Positions 1 through 12,228 of a stretch of 64,000 nucleotides of DNA are shown piece by piece. The stretch is from Phragmites australis. Taxonomy: Eukaryota; Streptophyta; Magnoliopsida; Poales; Poaceae. The notes beneath the pieces were generated by a model that worked only from the letters and a program-made list of their open reading frames with translations, was not told the DNA's origin and did not search any database. The stretch is from positions 13,685,001 through 13,749,000 of the forward strand of contig NC_084933.1 in NCBI RefSeq assembly GCF_958298935.1, given 5' to 3'. The stretch's first letter is position 1, and every line of letters starts with the position of its first letter. Position numbers and translations under genes: made by a program.

Positions 1-600
1 GCATCCTTTCAATTTAGCAGCAAAAGCAGCAGTGGTTACTAGCCCGGCCTGCCGCCGCTGGCCTGGCCACTTGGAGGGCGAATATAATCCTCCTCTCCAA
101 CGTCTAGTGCGCGCGTGCGAATGGATCTAGCCATCGCGCAGTGGGAAAGCCTTCGCCGCTAAGGCTCCTGCCTGCCAGCCTCGCTGGTTTACGGCTCGTT
201 GCGTTGTTCAGAAAGGGCTCCTCGCCGATCGAGCTGTCGGATCGCCTGGCCGCTCTAGGCATGCATGGTCGGCTTCAAATGGCATCCAGTGATGCTGCCA
301 TTTGGTGGGTGGGGGGGGGGGGGGAGGGGATCTCCCAGGCTGCAAAAGGGAAAGATGATATTTTATGTACGGACGCACCGACCTTGATTTGGGAATAAAG
401 CCAGCCATACCGGAAGTGAAATTCAAGATTAATTCGTACGTATAGTCCCGCTAATAAAGTGAAAGAGGTTTTTAATGGTGCATGGAAGTTTACTGTCGGT
501 AACCTTCTACTTTTGGTACCTCATATTTAGAAGAGATAACGTGGTAAATCACAGTGGCTAAGATTGATGAGTGTCATCAACATGACCAAATAAAGCTTAA
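1..600. other. Intergenic, no recognisable gene
   Basis: No open frame here resembles a known protein. The stretch is mixed GC-rich and AT-rich sequence with a run of 14 G at 311-324. Short open frames on both strands around 141-426 are GC-driven and overlap each other, so they are not called. Confidence 0.5.
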
Positions 601-1560
601 GGGTCACAATGTGCAAATTTCTGTGGATAGATGGTTTCCAGCTGCTCTTGCCAAGGCAAGACTACATACAGTGTGGGTTAGAGCTTCAGGGTCCCTGAGG
701 AAATGATGCATTATGGTAGGATTTTTGAGATTGGCTGAAGTTTAGGGGCAGTTCAGATGGTAGATGTCAACCTTGATGACTATGATGTAGTGAGATCTAA
801 GGTAGATGTCAAAGATCCTAAGAAAATTCCATCCTACTTCGAATTTGCACAGAGACCTTATCTTTATGATATATATTTCAATTGAGTCAGTTGAGGTGGA
901 AGGATCGGAGGTCCAACAATGCCTGCATACATTGCAAATAAAGTTGGAGACAATAGTAGAAAACGATAAGGCAATGCTGGAAGAGCTTGAGGGGAGGCAG
1001 CCGAAACAAAAAAAATAAAAAAATCAAAAATCAAAAGTTGACTCCTCATCAGGTGGTATAGGTGAACATCAAGATAGAAATGAGTTAGGAAAATGAAAGG
1101 TGTTAAGTCAGAAAGATGCACATATAGTTTCTACACAAAAACTGCAAGTGGAGGCATATAGGCAGCTAGCCCAGAAAAATCAAACAATCAAGATGATATG
1201 GAGGAGGAAGCAGAGAAAGTTAACATCACATGGAGTGTAGAGGAGACTAACTCAAACTCTACCCCTTTTGATGTAGCATTTGGAGTGGTTGTATCATCAG
1301 TGGAGAAAGAGGCTGATCACGCATCACAAAAAATTGAGAAAGGAGAATAGGTGAATGAACAAAAGAAGCAAAATACAAGAGGGCAGGCAAAGCAAGTTCA
1401 AGCTGATCCTAAGGAACAAAGATGATGCTCCACAGCTCCAGATTCAATGGTCAGGAAGAGATTAACGGGGTGGAGAAGGCTATAGAAAGAGCAAAGACTT
1501 AAAAACGGTGAAAGGTACATCAGATACACATCCTCTTTTTAATAATGCTGGTCTAAATAA
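601..1560 (+). pseudogene. LINE/gag-like DUF4283 zinc-knuckle protein relic
   Basis: Translating 757-885 gives a clear piece of the DUF4283-type domain common in grass LINE-like and gag-like proteins: a valine-aspartate start, then the motif VKDPKKIPSYFEF, then a stop at 883-885. Just upstream (about 650-700), in another frame, are residues resembling the conserved VWVRASG segment of the same domain. Downstream to about 1560 there are only short, lysine- and glutamate-rich broken frames. Several frameshifts and stops make this a dead relic. The family is inferred from these motifs; a zinc knuckle itself was not seen. Confidence 0.5.
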
Positions 1561-1857
1561 TGAGAATCTTGAGTGGTTGGGTTTGTAGACAGGATGTTGG
1601 TTATAGTGATACTAGCAATATGCAAGAGCTGGGAGCTTTGCAATTGCTTATAGCAGTAATAAGTTAGTATATGTTAGCGATTTTGGTTCTTTTGCATTAG
1701 ACAACAAGAATTATTCAAAGGTTGGCAGCTATGAGAACAAAGGGGTGGTGGTAGATGTGAATGTGTCACTAATGTCTATACGAGGTGAAAGAAGATAGAG
1801 AGACATTGCACTAAGACATTTACATTGGAAAGTGACCTAGCCTCTAGGCTACCGTCA

Positions 1858-2616
1858 AAAGCTTATGTGTGCACGTGCATGCCTACGTGACAGTCCAACA
1901 TGTATCCAGCCCTCTTTGGAATTCTGAGCACCGTGACTTTGGCCACGACTCATGGCTAGACACACGCAGATCAGTGGCATAGGAAAATTGGCTCTAGTGC
2001 ACGGGCCATAGGAAAATTCAATCGCTAAAAGGGCTTTAGGAAAATTCAACATTTTATATATTACTCTACTTAGACCAAGAGAAACAATGTGCTGCTCTAG
2101 TGCACGCACACGAAGCGCTGTTACTCGCGCGCACTGCAGCAATTTTTGAAAACTCGGTCGGCCAGTTCAAGAAAATTGTAGCAGTTAAAAAATTAGCTCG
2201 TGCAACGACACAGATCTACCGAGATAAACTATGCAAAATCACAAACCGACAACAGAGATATAATATTTATTGACAAAGTTCAGCTGAAACTTATATCGCA
2301 GAACATGACTACGAGCGCTCATTAACAATCACCCCACGCATATGAATATGTCACTATGTCATTATGATGGTTACAACAACGACCCTCTTATATTTATGAA
2401 GATATCGGACTACAAGAGTCTAACTCCAACTCTACTCTATACCGCTAATACAACTTCAAGTCATATATAATCTTTCCATTGAGTTATTGACTTTGCCACT
2501 CAACTAGAGTTGTCCCACTAGCCTAACTTGGTCTCAAACCCATCATCTGCATGAGACATTGCTATTCTTGTAACTCTAGATTCCATAGATCCGCTTGCAA
2601 TTATGCTCTCTTATCC
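1858..2616. repeat. Degraded dispersed repeat, LTR-like
   Basis: Two parts recur elsewhere in the window. 1858-2160 resembles 62420-62590 on the same strand (shared phrases around the words 'gcaccgt...gactcatggct' and 'gaaaactcggtcg'). 2200-2480 resembles 28170-28450 (a stretch reading like 'acaacgaccctcttatatttatgaagat'). No coding sequence is visible. The composition resembles decayed grass LTRs, but no boundaries or TSD were found. The Tat-like element at 2622 is inserted into this sequence. Confidence 0.35.
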
Positions 2617-2621
2617 TAAGT

Positions 2622-3383
2622 TGTCAGGGTAAATCAATGACAATGATTCTAGGGTATGCTAGACAATGGGTGCGTGATCGGCGTTTCGGGTGTGCCTGTA
2701 AAATGTACGGTTTGTTGATCAAAAATACTAGAGTTATCCAGGTTCATGCCCCCCGTGGGATAATAGCCTTGTATCCTGTATATTCTTCCCTGTCCTCCCT
2801 CTTTACAGAAGATATCCCCTTTATATTTTAGGGGGTAGAAGTCTTACAGGTGGGCCCAACAAAAAGACCTATGCCTACTTAGAGAAACGATATAAATAAT
2901 CATTACAAGTATACATGCGTTGTGTCCGCCCTGGGTCCATGTGGCGCCCGTCCCGTCCATCGGTCGTAACCCCGTTTGTCTCGCCCGAAGCACCCAGCCT
3001 GCCCTATCCTGTCGCAAGCTTCCCACGCGCGCATGTTGCGCCCCCTATCACATCTGCGAGCTCGTCCTGCAACAATTAATGTTTGCAGGACGGGATACGG
3101 GAACTCTGTGCTGACCATGCCGCCTCAGCCAGAGTAAATTGCCTAGGGAAGGAAAACGGCGTGAGTAGCGGCATTAAATGAGGTTTGACTGGTCTAAACG
3201 AGTACCTGCACCGCGACCAGTAAGGATTGGTCGCGAGGAATCCTACGAAGGCCCTGGCCGTAGTTGCGCTGGCGTCGACTAGTCGCGCGGGGGTTATGGG
3301 CCAAAGAACGAAAGTGGATACTGCCCAAAATTGACCGTTGCGGGACATCCCTGTGGGGGACCCCTATATTCTTTACATCGATA
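2622..3383 (-). repeat. 3' LTR of the Tat-like element
   Basis: It starts tgtcagggt and ends ...catcgata on the plus strand, and matches the right LTR (12229 onward, resuming at 14703) with scattered substitutions. Its terminal CA-equivalent has decayed to TA; the partner LTR keeps gaca. It is 762 bp long. Confidence 0.85.
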
Positions 3384-3385
3384 GT

Positions 3386-3397
3386 AGCCCCCAAGCT
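3386..3397 (-). other. Polypurine tract (PPT)
   Basis: On the minus strand this reads agcttgggggctac, directly before the 3' LTR. It is the expected plus-strand priming site and fixes the element's orientation. Confidence 0.6.
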
Positions 3398-3798
3398 GCC
3401 CCGCGGATGTGATGATCTGAGCTGTTTTTCATAATGTTGTGGTCGGGCCCAGTCGTACCACTTGGGCCCTGGGTGAACAAGAGCGCTGCCTAGGGAGTGG
3501 TCGGCGACATGGTCCACCACCGTGTCTGGCTTAGGAAAAAGCATCCCGAGGGGAGGTTAACCGTCTAGAGAGAGAGAGAGAGAGATCGTGGGGGAGAGAA
3601 ACCTCGACGGTCGTCGAATTATGAGGGAATTTCGGTTCCCCAAACGGCTCTCAGAATTAGAGGTGACGGGACCGAGTCGATCTTATAAATCAAAAGGCAG
3701 AACCCCCGGAAACCCCTTCGCACTCAAAGCCCCTACGACAAAGCCCATCCCTCCCAACCTCATCCCGTCTTTCTTCCGAAAACCACCGTTGAGCTCCC

Positions 3799-6700
3799 AT
3801 GGCGCCGCGCACCGGAAAGGAGCCTGACTTCCCTAGGTCCAAGTGCACCGTCGTGAAGCTGAAGCAGATGTACGAGAATCACCTACTTCCGCGTCGCCTG
3901 TCTGCGAGATATCTCTCTAGGGGGAGGTCCCTACTCCCCGCCAGGTGGAGATTGTAATCTTCACCTTGTTCTTCCTGGCGGATCTCGTCCGCTCCTTTTC
4001 CAAGTTCTTCACCACCGTCATCTCATTCTACGACATCTGCCACCTCCACCTCAACCCTAACTCCATCATCATGTTGAGCATCTTTGCTCACATGTGTGAA
4101 AACTTCATTGGGATCAAGCCGTGCCTTGATCTCTTCTAGTTTTTCTACATGGCCAGGGTGCAGCCCAGGCTGGCCACTGGGAGCTGCGGCTTTCGTCACC
4201 GTGACGGTGTCGCGAGCTCCTATCTGGAGATGAACCTCAAATCATCGTGGTCAGGCTGAAGGGACGACTGATTCTACCTCACAACCGATGACTCCTTGGA
4301 CAACATCCGTGTGCCAAATGCGTCAGCACGTCTTGCGAAGAGTTGGGGGAGCTCCCCCAAGCTGACCGCCGAACTGTTGTTCCTTGCCGGCTGGGTCAAG
4401 ACGCTAGCGGAAGTCGGCCTGTCAGGGTTGGACATCGTCCGCGACTTCATCAAGCGCCGGTTGTGTCCCGTGCGGCGGAGAGCACACCAAGCATATCTGT
4501 ATACCGGGAGTGATGATGACACCCAGGAAAGCTCCGCATGTAACATCACAGCCATCCCTCTGTCATTATGTGTTGGACGAGCGGTGTCTTATTCCCTTTG
4601 ATCAGATCTTCCCGACGATGTCATCGACTTGCGGGTTAGGTCGCTGATGGTGGCAGCCGCCAGGAAGGATGACCCTCTGTGTGTCCCCCTGTGTGAACTC
4701 CCCCTGTCGGAGAGGGCTCAACTGAGACTGGTATGTTTACAATTTTTCCAAAATTTCCTACTCGAGCCTTTTCCTTGGTCATGATCTCATGGCTCGAGTT
4801 ATTTTTAGCGTCTCCCCGAGCTAGATGTCTTGCGACCGATAGTCGACGAGGTCAAGGAGGCCTTCCAGGAGATTGAACGTGAGGACCGCCAGCCCTCGCC
4901 GTGGCCTATCGCTGCCCCAGACACCCACCGACCTGGTCACGACACCAACCCTTTAGGTCAGGGTGCCAGTCAATAGGAGGTCGACCCACAGCGCCTCAAC
5001 CAGACCCGCCAAGACCCGGGGCCCTACGACCAAACCCGAATAGGCCAGACCTACCCCACCAGGCTAGGTCTGACAAGAGACCTCACGACCAGACCGTCGT
5101 GGACCAAATGTCTGTGCAGAAGAGGCCGGCGGAGGAATCGTCTACCGCGAAGGCGTCTAAACATGCTCGCGGAACCCCGAGTACTGGCGAACCCCTAACG
5201 GGGTTGTCTTCCCCGGTCGGTCGGTCCGGCGGCTTCGTGAGGACCAGATTTGTGCTTAGCTCCTCTCTGCCATGGTAAGTTTCTTTGGGTAGGTATATAT
5301 GCCTTGAATTTACTTTCCTTCCTGATTCAGTAACTTTATTGTTTGCCACCGGCCCGTGGTAGCCCCTACGGCTCCCATCATGACTCCTCTGACGGCGCCT
5401 CCGCAAGACGTCCCTATGCCTCCGCCAGCTCTGGCTTTGACCTCAGGAGCGTTGGTGGTGGTCCCGGTCCCTGTGGCGCCGGTCGAGGAGTCCGTGTCGA
5501 CCCCCGACTTGCTCGCTCTAGTCAGCCATATCCCCGCTTCTGGTCGTAGACTAGTCAAAGAGAAGGAAGTGGTGGCCAGCAGGTGTGCCGAGCTGGAGAA
5601 ACAGCTGGCCCAAGAAAGGGAGGCTGGGCGCCTACTGCAGCAAAGGTGTGGCAAGCTCCAGCGGGAGAAGTCTACGCTTTCTGTCGAGCACTCCCAACTC
5701 AAGGAGGACGAACGCAATGCCCTCAGCATTCTCCAGGACGTCTTCAAGGAGTTGGCGGATCCCTTGGGGAACCTCGGGCTGGGAGCCACCAAGCTGAAGG
5801 ATAACCGCATAGCCTGGGCCTGGGCCTACACTATCAAGGTCTTGGTAGAATATTTTTCTGAGCTCCCAGGCACCCTGGCGATGAGGGGTGCAGAGGATGT
5901 GGCGCAGGTGGTGAGGTCGACTGTGGAGTACATTTTCCGATGCTACCGTAGTCACGACCCCAACTTCAACGTGGACCTTATCCGGGAGGGAGCCATGGTC
6001 GTCAGACCCGAAGCTGAGGAGAGGCTGCAGCGAGAGTGGACTACGTGACTTCTGTCTTCCAGGTGGAGACCACCGAGGAGTAAAAAACTTGATTCTAACT
6101 TTTGTTTTGTAATATATTAGAATGAAGCATCCCGTTTTTTGTTCTTTGATGAGTTTGTGTTGTCGTGGTCATAGAGTTCCTGGAGTGTCCGAACCATCTG
6201 CCCGTACCAAGCCCCCACCTACGCTGACCAGCCCCCGAGCCCTCGTCGAGCCCCCGATCAATCCTCCCGACGATCCCGTCGACCGGCGTATTTTGGAGGC
6301 GGCAACCGAACATAAGCTGGGGCTTGTGATCGAGCGAGTGAGTACGCCGAGCGACCGTCAAGGTGTGTTATTCCTACCACTTGAGCAACATGCTGGTCCC
6401 AGGTTACCTATGCAAGGCTCGACCAGCTAACTCCTGTGTCACTTACAACCTGTTTCTTGACCAGCCTGCCGGGAGGAGCTACGCACGGTGCGGAGGGATC
6501 TAGATCTGGTGACCAGGGAATGCGTCCTACAGAGAGAGGAATTCTATGACCTCCTTCTCCATTGTCGGGAGGATCTATCGGTGGCGTAGGAAGACCTAGA
6601 GTAGCTGAGCAAAGAGAGAGACGAGCAGCAAGTGAGATTCTACGACCATCTTAGCCAGGCCCTTACCCCCTTCGACTCCTTGCTTCGGTCCACTGGTGTT

Positions 6701-7150
6701 CAGGTTCGTCCAACACCTGGGAACACTGTGACCAGTCACATTGAGTGGTTTCTAGCAGCCTCCGAGGAGGTAGGTGGCCTCGAGCAAAGGATTCGTGAGG
6801 CCATCGGCAACCACCTTTTTGAAGTTGGGATCTTTGGCACCTGCCTTGCCCTCGCCTGCGTCCGCGCCCACTTCCCCAACCTGGACCTCTCGCCAGTAGT
6901 CGGTGTTGGTTTTGAAGGCACTCGGATGACCACAGAGGAGCTCGGCGCCTGTGCTGACTCATTTTTTATGCTGTTTGTTCATACCTTTGGACCACCTGGT
7001 TTGACCCACTTAGGGGTATTTTTGGGTCCTAGGAGTATTTTCTCGAGGTCGTCTAGAGCCAGTCCCCAGGTCTCATCCAAGTGGTCACTTTGTAATGAAG
7101 GATACTTGTCTTTATATGGATTTTTTCTGTGCTTGGGTGGCGAGTAGCCT
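3799..7150 (+). pseudogene. Opposite-strand extra ORF (Transposase_28 / 'putative gypsy type transposon' protein)
   Basis: This gene runs against the direction of the retrotransposon. It starts at ATG 3799 (MAPRTGKEPDFPRSK). After a frameshift near 3945 it continues with the hallmark of the Transposase_28 family: a hydrophobic FTLFFLADLVRSF followed by FYDICHLHLNPNSI and a conserved cysteine-rich helix. Probable introns lie at about 4731-4809 (gtatgt...tttag) and from 5275 (gtaagt). The longest clean part, 5356-6048 (230 aa), is a proline/valine-rich linker and then a coiled coil (residues about 70-130, including ELEKQLAQEREAGRLLQQ). The C-terminal segment to about 7147 also looks coding but is broken. 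Such proteins are known as additional ORFs between pol and the 3' LTR of plant Tat elements. Their function is unknown. Stops and frameshifts make this copy a pseudogene. Confidence 0.7.
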
Positions 7151-7762
7151 CGGAATGCTCATAATGCCTAGCGAGGATCGCATTGACCCGCTATCTAGCT
7201 AGGTCCCGGCACTAAGGATGACCTTTAGCTCGACAAGCCTTTCAGTGACGACCTGCGCTCGACCCAAGTTAGAGCTTGTGGCATTGTGGTCTTTAATCCT
7301 CAGGTGCCATCGCCCTAGCAGCATGCGAGCGGTCAACTTTGGATCTCATCCCATCAACATGAGCGAGTGGGCTAAACAGACTTGGCTGCAAGAAAACAAA
7401 TCACATATTCTAATAGTTCTAGCCCCTGACTGTCAGGTCGGTGGAAGAAACAACTGACCAGGCGGTCAAGTTCTTGAAACGGAAATACTTACAATTTGGT
7501 GGGAGATCGCGTTTGTCCGTGAAGTTTTGCAACACAAAAAGCTTGGTTTCTTGGATTTGAAACACTTACAAGTCATGTTCACGCTCGTACGGAAGGTCCT
7601 GCAAAATAGAAAACAAGCTCGTCGTCGAACACCCTCATACACAGGACCGGTGTTTCACAGGTTGTGTAATTTGCGGTCGACCACACTGGCTAACCTAACC
7701 CCATCAGGCCAGGGAACTGTAGATCGCTTTGGAGTACCCCCTTCCTCCCCAGGAGGAGCCTA

Positions 7763-9185
7763 TTACGACCTGCCCAGCCTTGGACTGATCTCAGATTGAG
7801 GTCGCCCATGACCAGTGCTCTTCTCGTGCCTAGTGGTCGCGGCGGCGCCTGAGGCCTTGTTGGGACCGGGCTGCTCGAGCTTTAGAGCACGTTTGTGAAA
7901 CTCTTCACTCGAGTTTTTATCTTCGTCCTCACCCAGCCACTTGTCAGGCTTGGATGGCTGGCCGTTCGAGGCGACCAACATGCGATTCCCAATTGGCGAA
8001 TCGAGGTTGTCCGATTTTATGTGACTTGGACTGCCAAGTCGCACTACTAGTGCTCGCATGAACCTTAATCGCTGCTGTGGTGGTGATCTCCCTAACGGGC
8101 TCGGGTTCGATTCGCTTCGTGTACTTGTCGACTGCCACGCGTAGGAACTTAAAACCGCCTGGGGCTTTAGGGAACGGTCCCACGATGTCGAGCCCCCAGA
8201 TAGCGAAAGGCCGAGAGAGTGGTATGGTTTGCAGTGCCTGGGCTGGTAGGTTGGCATTTTGGTCGTGGTACTGGCACGACTCGCACCATTTCACCTGCTC
8301 GCAAGCATCCTGGAGGGTGGTGTGAGGTTCGGCCTCCACGTATGCCTCCGAGGATATTAGGGAACGTTGTGCTCCCCCCGATCCTGAGCGATGTATTTCA
8401 GTAAAGAGTCGTTGCTCCCTTGGTGGCAGAGGCGTCCCTCTACCAAGTAGGATTCTCACGGTCTGCTTGCGTGACCCTTTCTGCTGACACATTGTTGTCA
8501 GGGGCTTCTTGATTCTGAAGGTAGTCCAAGATCTGATCCATCCAGGTCGTACCCGAACCGAGTAGGGCGACCACATGATGGCCACCCGAGGTTGACGGCA
8601 CTGAGGGAAGCGTTGCCTCCAAAGGTGTTGCCTCTGGTGTTTCATTTCTCAGCGGAACATCCCTTCCATGTTGGCCCAAGACCGCGGTGGGTGGTCATGT
8701 GAATCTTTTTCCCAAAGACTCCGACCGGGGAGGGTTCGCAAGAAGAGGCCAGACGGAACAGCCCATTGGCCAAGGAAGTAGTCCTTGCGAGGGGCGTGCG
8801 TGACTTCCTGGTCGATGATGCGTCACTCTAGCTTTCTTACTTCAGAGTGGTATGTCACCATCATCTGGTCTGAGCATTGGAACACCCTTTGGTGCTAGGG
8901 TCACACCCAGTAGCGAGTCCCTTATCGCTAGTAGGTGTTACTCCCTCCGCATGGGTGCTGCTCGCGTTCCAAATAAGAGGCCCTCATACTCCGTAATGCT
9001 ATTACTAATTAGAAAAATATAATTGAACCATGTACCTGACGATGCAGGGTCCTATGCTCATTCATGGTCGGTGGAAGCGTGCCTCGCTTAGGGACCAGTA
9101 CTGCGTCTGTGGTGCCTTGAAATCCTGCAAGGTAGGACAAAGATGCCCCTTCCTATTGATGGGTGGTCAGTACCGGGGGAGGAGA
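7763..9185 (-). pseudogene. Gypsy pol relic: RNase H and integrase
   Basis: On the minus strand, about 9035-8850 encodes a damaged RNase H stretch (SNSITEYEGLLFGTRAA, matching the conserved AEYEAL..G motif), followed after a gap by integrase. The frame 8645-7944 holds the zinc-binding C..C of the H2C2 domain (CEQVKWCESCQYH). It then holds the start of the catalytic core (PLSRPFAIWGLDIVGPFPKA), whose D is the first residue of the DDE triad. The rest of the core degenerates after about 8050. The catalytic D and E further on were not found. It is the pol part of the Tat-like element and is antisense to the extra ORF. Reverse transcriptase is absent between this and gag. Confidence 0.8.
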
Positions 9186-9190
9186 GGGTT

Positions 9191-11689
9191 TGAAAAGACA
9201 ATGATGTCACCTAGAGAGAGGTGAATAGGTATTTTTACAAAAATTCGTCCCATTTTACCGTTGGTCTAAACTTGCAGCGGAATATAAATTAACAGTTTTT
9301 TTACAAGTCAAAAACCTAAATATGCTAGGCTCAACTAGTGCACAATCACCCTAAATAAATGTGAAAGTTACAATCCTAGGGTGATAAGAATTATTCAAAT
9401 CTAGCAAAAGATATGCAAGAAATCACTAATTGAAAAAGGCTGAAAACACTGTTCACATAGATACTCCGAGTCAACTCGGAGTCTCCGGGTAAATCTGGAT
9501 TCTCCGGGTTCTGTACAGAACTGAGCTCGAAACTGAATTTAAAGTACGCCTAAAGAGTTCTAGCTCAAACCAAGTGATTTCATGTGTTCCAAATAATGAT
9601 TTCAAGTAGATCCACGGAGAACCTACAATCAAATACACACGAACAAGTAGATCGAGCAAAATGCACAAATATTAAGCAAGAACTCAAATTAAAGGGAACA
9701 AGAGAGGAGACACAAGATTTGTTTCCTGAAGTTCAGATTCACCACCTTGAATCCTACATCTCCGTTGAGGAAGCTCCAATGAGTCGGATCTCTTTCAACC
9801 ACTTTCCTCTCCAAGCTCGATCACACTTGAGCTTAGCTTCCACTCTTGATTTCTTCCCTTACGGAGGTGAAATCAAAGCCTTCACAAACTTTCCCGTGGC
9901 TCACCACAAGCACGGGAGCTCACCGGCGACACCTAATTGGCTAGGAGCTCAAAGCTCCAAGAGTAACAAATGCAATCGAACTTCTTGCCGATGAACTCAA
10001 ATGCTAAAGATTGGATTTAGCTCACTTGCACTCAATCTTCCAATCCCACAACCCAACTCACTTTTCTTCTCAAATCACATACTAGATTGGAGTAGGAATG
10101 GGTTCTTTCGGCTGTAAAAATGTTCTCTTTCGTGCCTTTGCAGCCGCCCCAAAGGATGGGGGTGAGGGGGTATAAATAGTCCACCTCAAAAGACTAGCCG
10201 TTACAGCACTTTTTTGTACTGACCTGAAGTCTTCAGGTCAACCCGGAGTATCCGGGTAAGCTAAAGAAGGCAAAATCGAGCACCCAGACTCGGAATATCA
10301 CCCGAAGTATCTAGAACCCGTAGTATTCGGGTCAACTAAAAAGGCCCAAACCGAGACCTCTCCCCGGAACCTCACCTGGAGACTCCGGACAACCCGGAAT
10401 ATCCAGATTCAGCACAGCTGACCTTCAAAAAACAGCGATAACTTTTGATCATGAAGTCCGATTTTCATGATTTTAGACTCTATGGAAAGCTTATTCAGAG
10501 GGCTACACATCCCAAGTGAATTCATGACCTCAAATAAATTGGATAAAATTATCAACACTCCGAAACTCAATTCAGACACTTCCATACTTTCCACACTGGG
10601 ATTTTTAAAAGGAACTTTTACTTGGGTTTAGTTAGAAACTCTTGAGCACTGAGACACGACAATTAGCTCTACATTACATCCCTCTTAATAGTGCGGCATA
10701 CCTATACTCAAATTCAAAAATAAAACTTGTTTAAATCACTTTGAGCCTTTGAATAACTTTCAAGTACCGCTTCTTTCATTCAAACCTTGAGGGTTGCCAA
10801 CATTCATATATTCTTCACTCCATCTTTTCTTAATTCTTCATATAATTGATGCAAAACATTCATAGGTTTCCCTGGCCTCATACGGTCCATTGGCGCAAAG
10901 CCTTCACTCGCTCTTCACCACCGCCTTGGTCCTTCGATGCCAAGCCATTTGCTTGCCCTTCACCACGGATGGTCCATCGCAGCCGTGTCTTGCTTGCCCT
11001 TCACCATTTTACCATAGAAAACCACTTTGTATTCGACATATTTAAGGAATTAACTTTATCAAATATGGAGTCCATTCTTGTTCTTTACTCTTGGCATATA
11101 TGATTTCAATTCAACTTATGCCTTCATATGGATCCTAACCCCAACTCACTCTCAAGCACAAAACATATGGGTTAGTCCATAAAACCTAATTGACAACTTT
11201 TGTACCTTAAGTTACTTGATCTCCACACATAACTTATTATCATTCATGCATATTGTCAATCTTCATATAGAACCTAACCCCACTCATTATTAAGCATATA
11301 GCATACGGGTTAGTCCATAAAACTCTATTGACGATGTCATACCTTTAGTTACTTGATCTCCACAAGTAACTTAGTCTTCAAGTTTATTGCCAATCTTATT
11401 GAGCTTTTCATTCTCCTTATGAGCATCACTAAGAGCTCAATGACAACGATGCATTTCTTTTGTTCTTATAGCATTTCTCAGTAAATCCATGATTCATCAC
11501 TTATGCATCTCCTATGAAATAACCTAGAGCTCATTTATCTTGATGCATTTTCAATCTCCCCATTCACTTATAGCTCATGCATATCTCTCAATGCAATGGA
11601 ACAGCCTACTAACACACTAAACACCATTGTTAGTCCATAGGTATTGTCATTAATTACCAAAACCACACATAAGGGCTAGATGACTTTCA
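9191..11689 (-). mobile_element. Solo LTR (Sirevirus-like copia), 2.5 kb
   Basis: It begins TGAAAAG and ends CTTTCA, and is bounded by a perfect 5-bp target duplication gggtt (9186-9190 and 11690-11694). Both ends align to the ends of the LTR at 58091-59776 in reverse orientation: the gtgacgtc/aggtgaat end and the ggccct/ttttggtgattaatgac end. The interior has short CCGG palindromes (for example near 9470-9510 and 10240-10400). Palindromes of this kind are described in LTRs of grass Sireviruses. No internal coding region remains, so it arose by recombination between two LTRs. It splits the Tat-like element between pol and gag. Strand is given relative to the 58-kb copy. Confidence 0.8.
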
Positions 11690-11694
11690 GGGTT

Positions 11695-12180
11695 ACCTTT
11701 CTGAGGTCCTGGTACCCAGCGGGAAGTGGTTGTTACCCATGTCAGAAGTGCAAAGTGTGGACCCCTCTGTCCGTCCTCGGGTTGAATCTGCTCGAAGAAA
11801 CAAAACTCCTGATTACTTTCTGGGTACTCTTTTACCTGATCGGATCATACCTGGCTGATGGTTTCGGTTTGTGCCACAGGGCTGGGTGTTGACTGTCCCG
11901 ACATGATGAGTGCTCCTCCGGGTGGGGTTACTGTTGATGAGGCTAGTTCCCCCGGGACTTGCGGTCCATGAGCCCCCGTCAGCGTCGGGAACATGGATGC
12001 CTCTGCTGCTCTTCGTCGAGCCCCGAGGCCTTCGGGTCTTGGTCCAATGTCCTAAATCTGGAACATATCGGGTTTTTCTGGGTCGTATCCCATGAACAAC
12101 ACCTCGTAGCAACTCGGATCCTTCGAGCGGGACTCATCGGTCGTCGGTGATTCGAACATGGATAGCCCAAAAGAAATTAA
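11695..12180 (-). pseudogene. Gag leader / N-terminal gag remnant of the Tat-like element
   Basis: Open but frameshifted minus-strand sequence lies directly downstream of the PBS, where gag should begin. Two overlapping frames (11813-12112 and 11979-12170) are arginine- and proline-rich with no stop for 60-100 codons. I could not match a capsid domain. The assignment rests on position; the C-terminal gag, protease and reverse transcriptase have been deleted. Confidence 0.4.
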
Positions 12181-12211
12181 CAGCACTTACCATAACTCAA
12201 AACCGCTCCTC

Positions 12212-12228
12212 CTACTTGGCACGCCAAA
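12212..12228 (-). other. Primer-binding site of the Tat-like element
   Basis: On the minus strand it reads tttggcgtgccaagtag, directly abutting the LTR end. This is close to the tggcgcgccaggtag form seen in grass Tat elements. Confidence 0.7.

Noticed and set aside
4274..5810. Minus-strand frames up to 166 codons
   Set aside because: They are antisense to the plus-strand Transposase_28-type gene and have no domain match.
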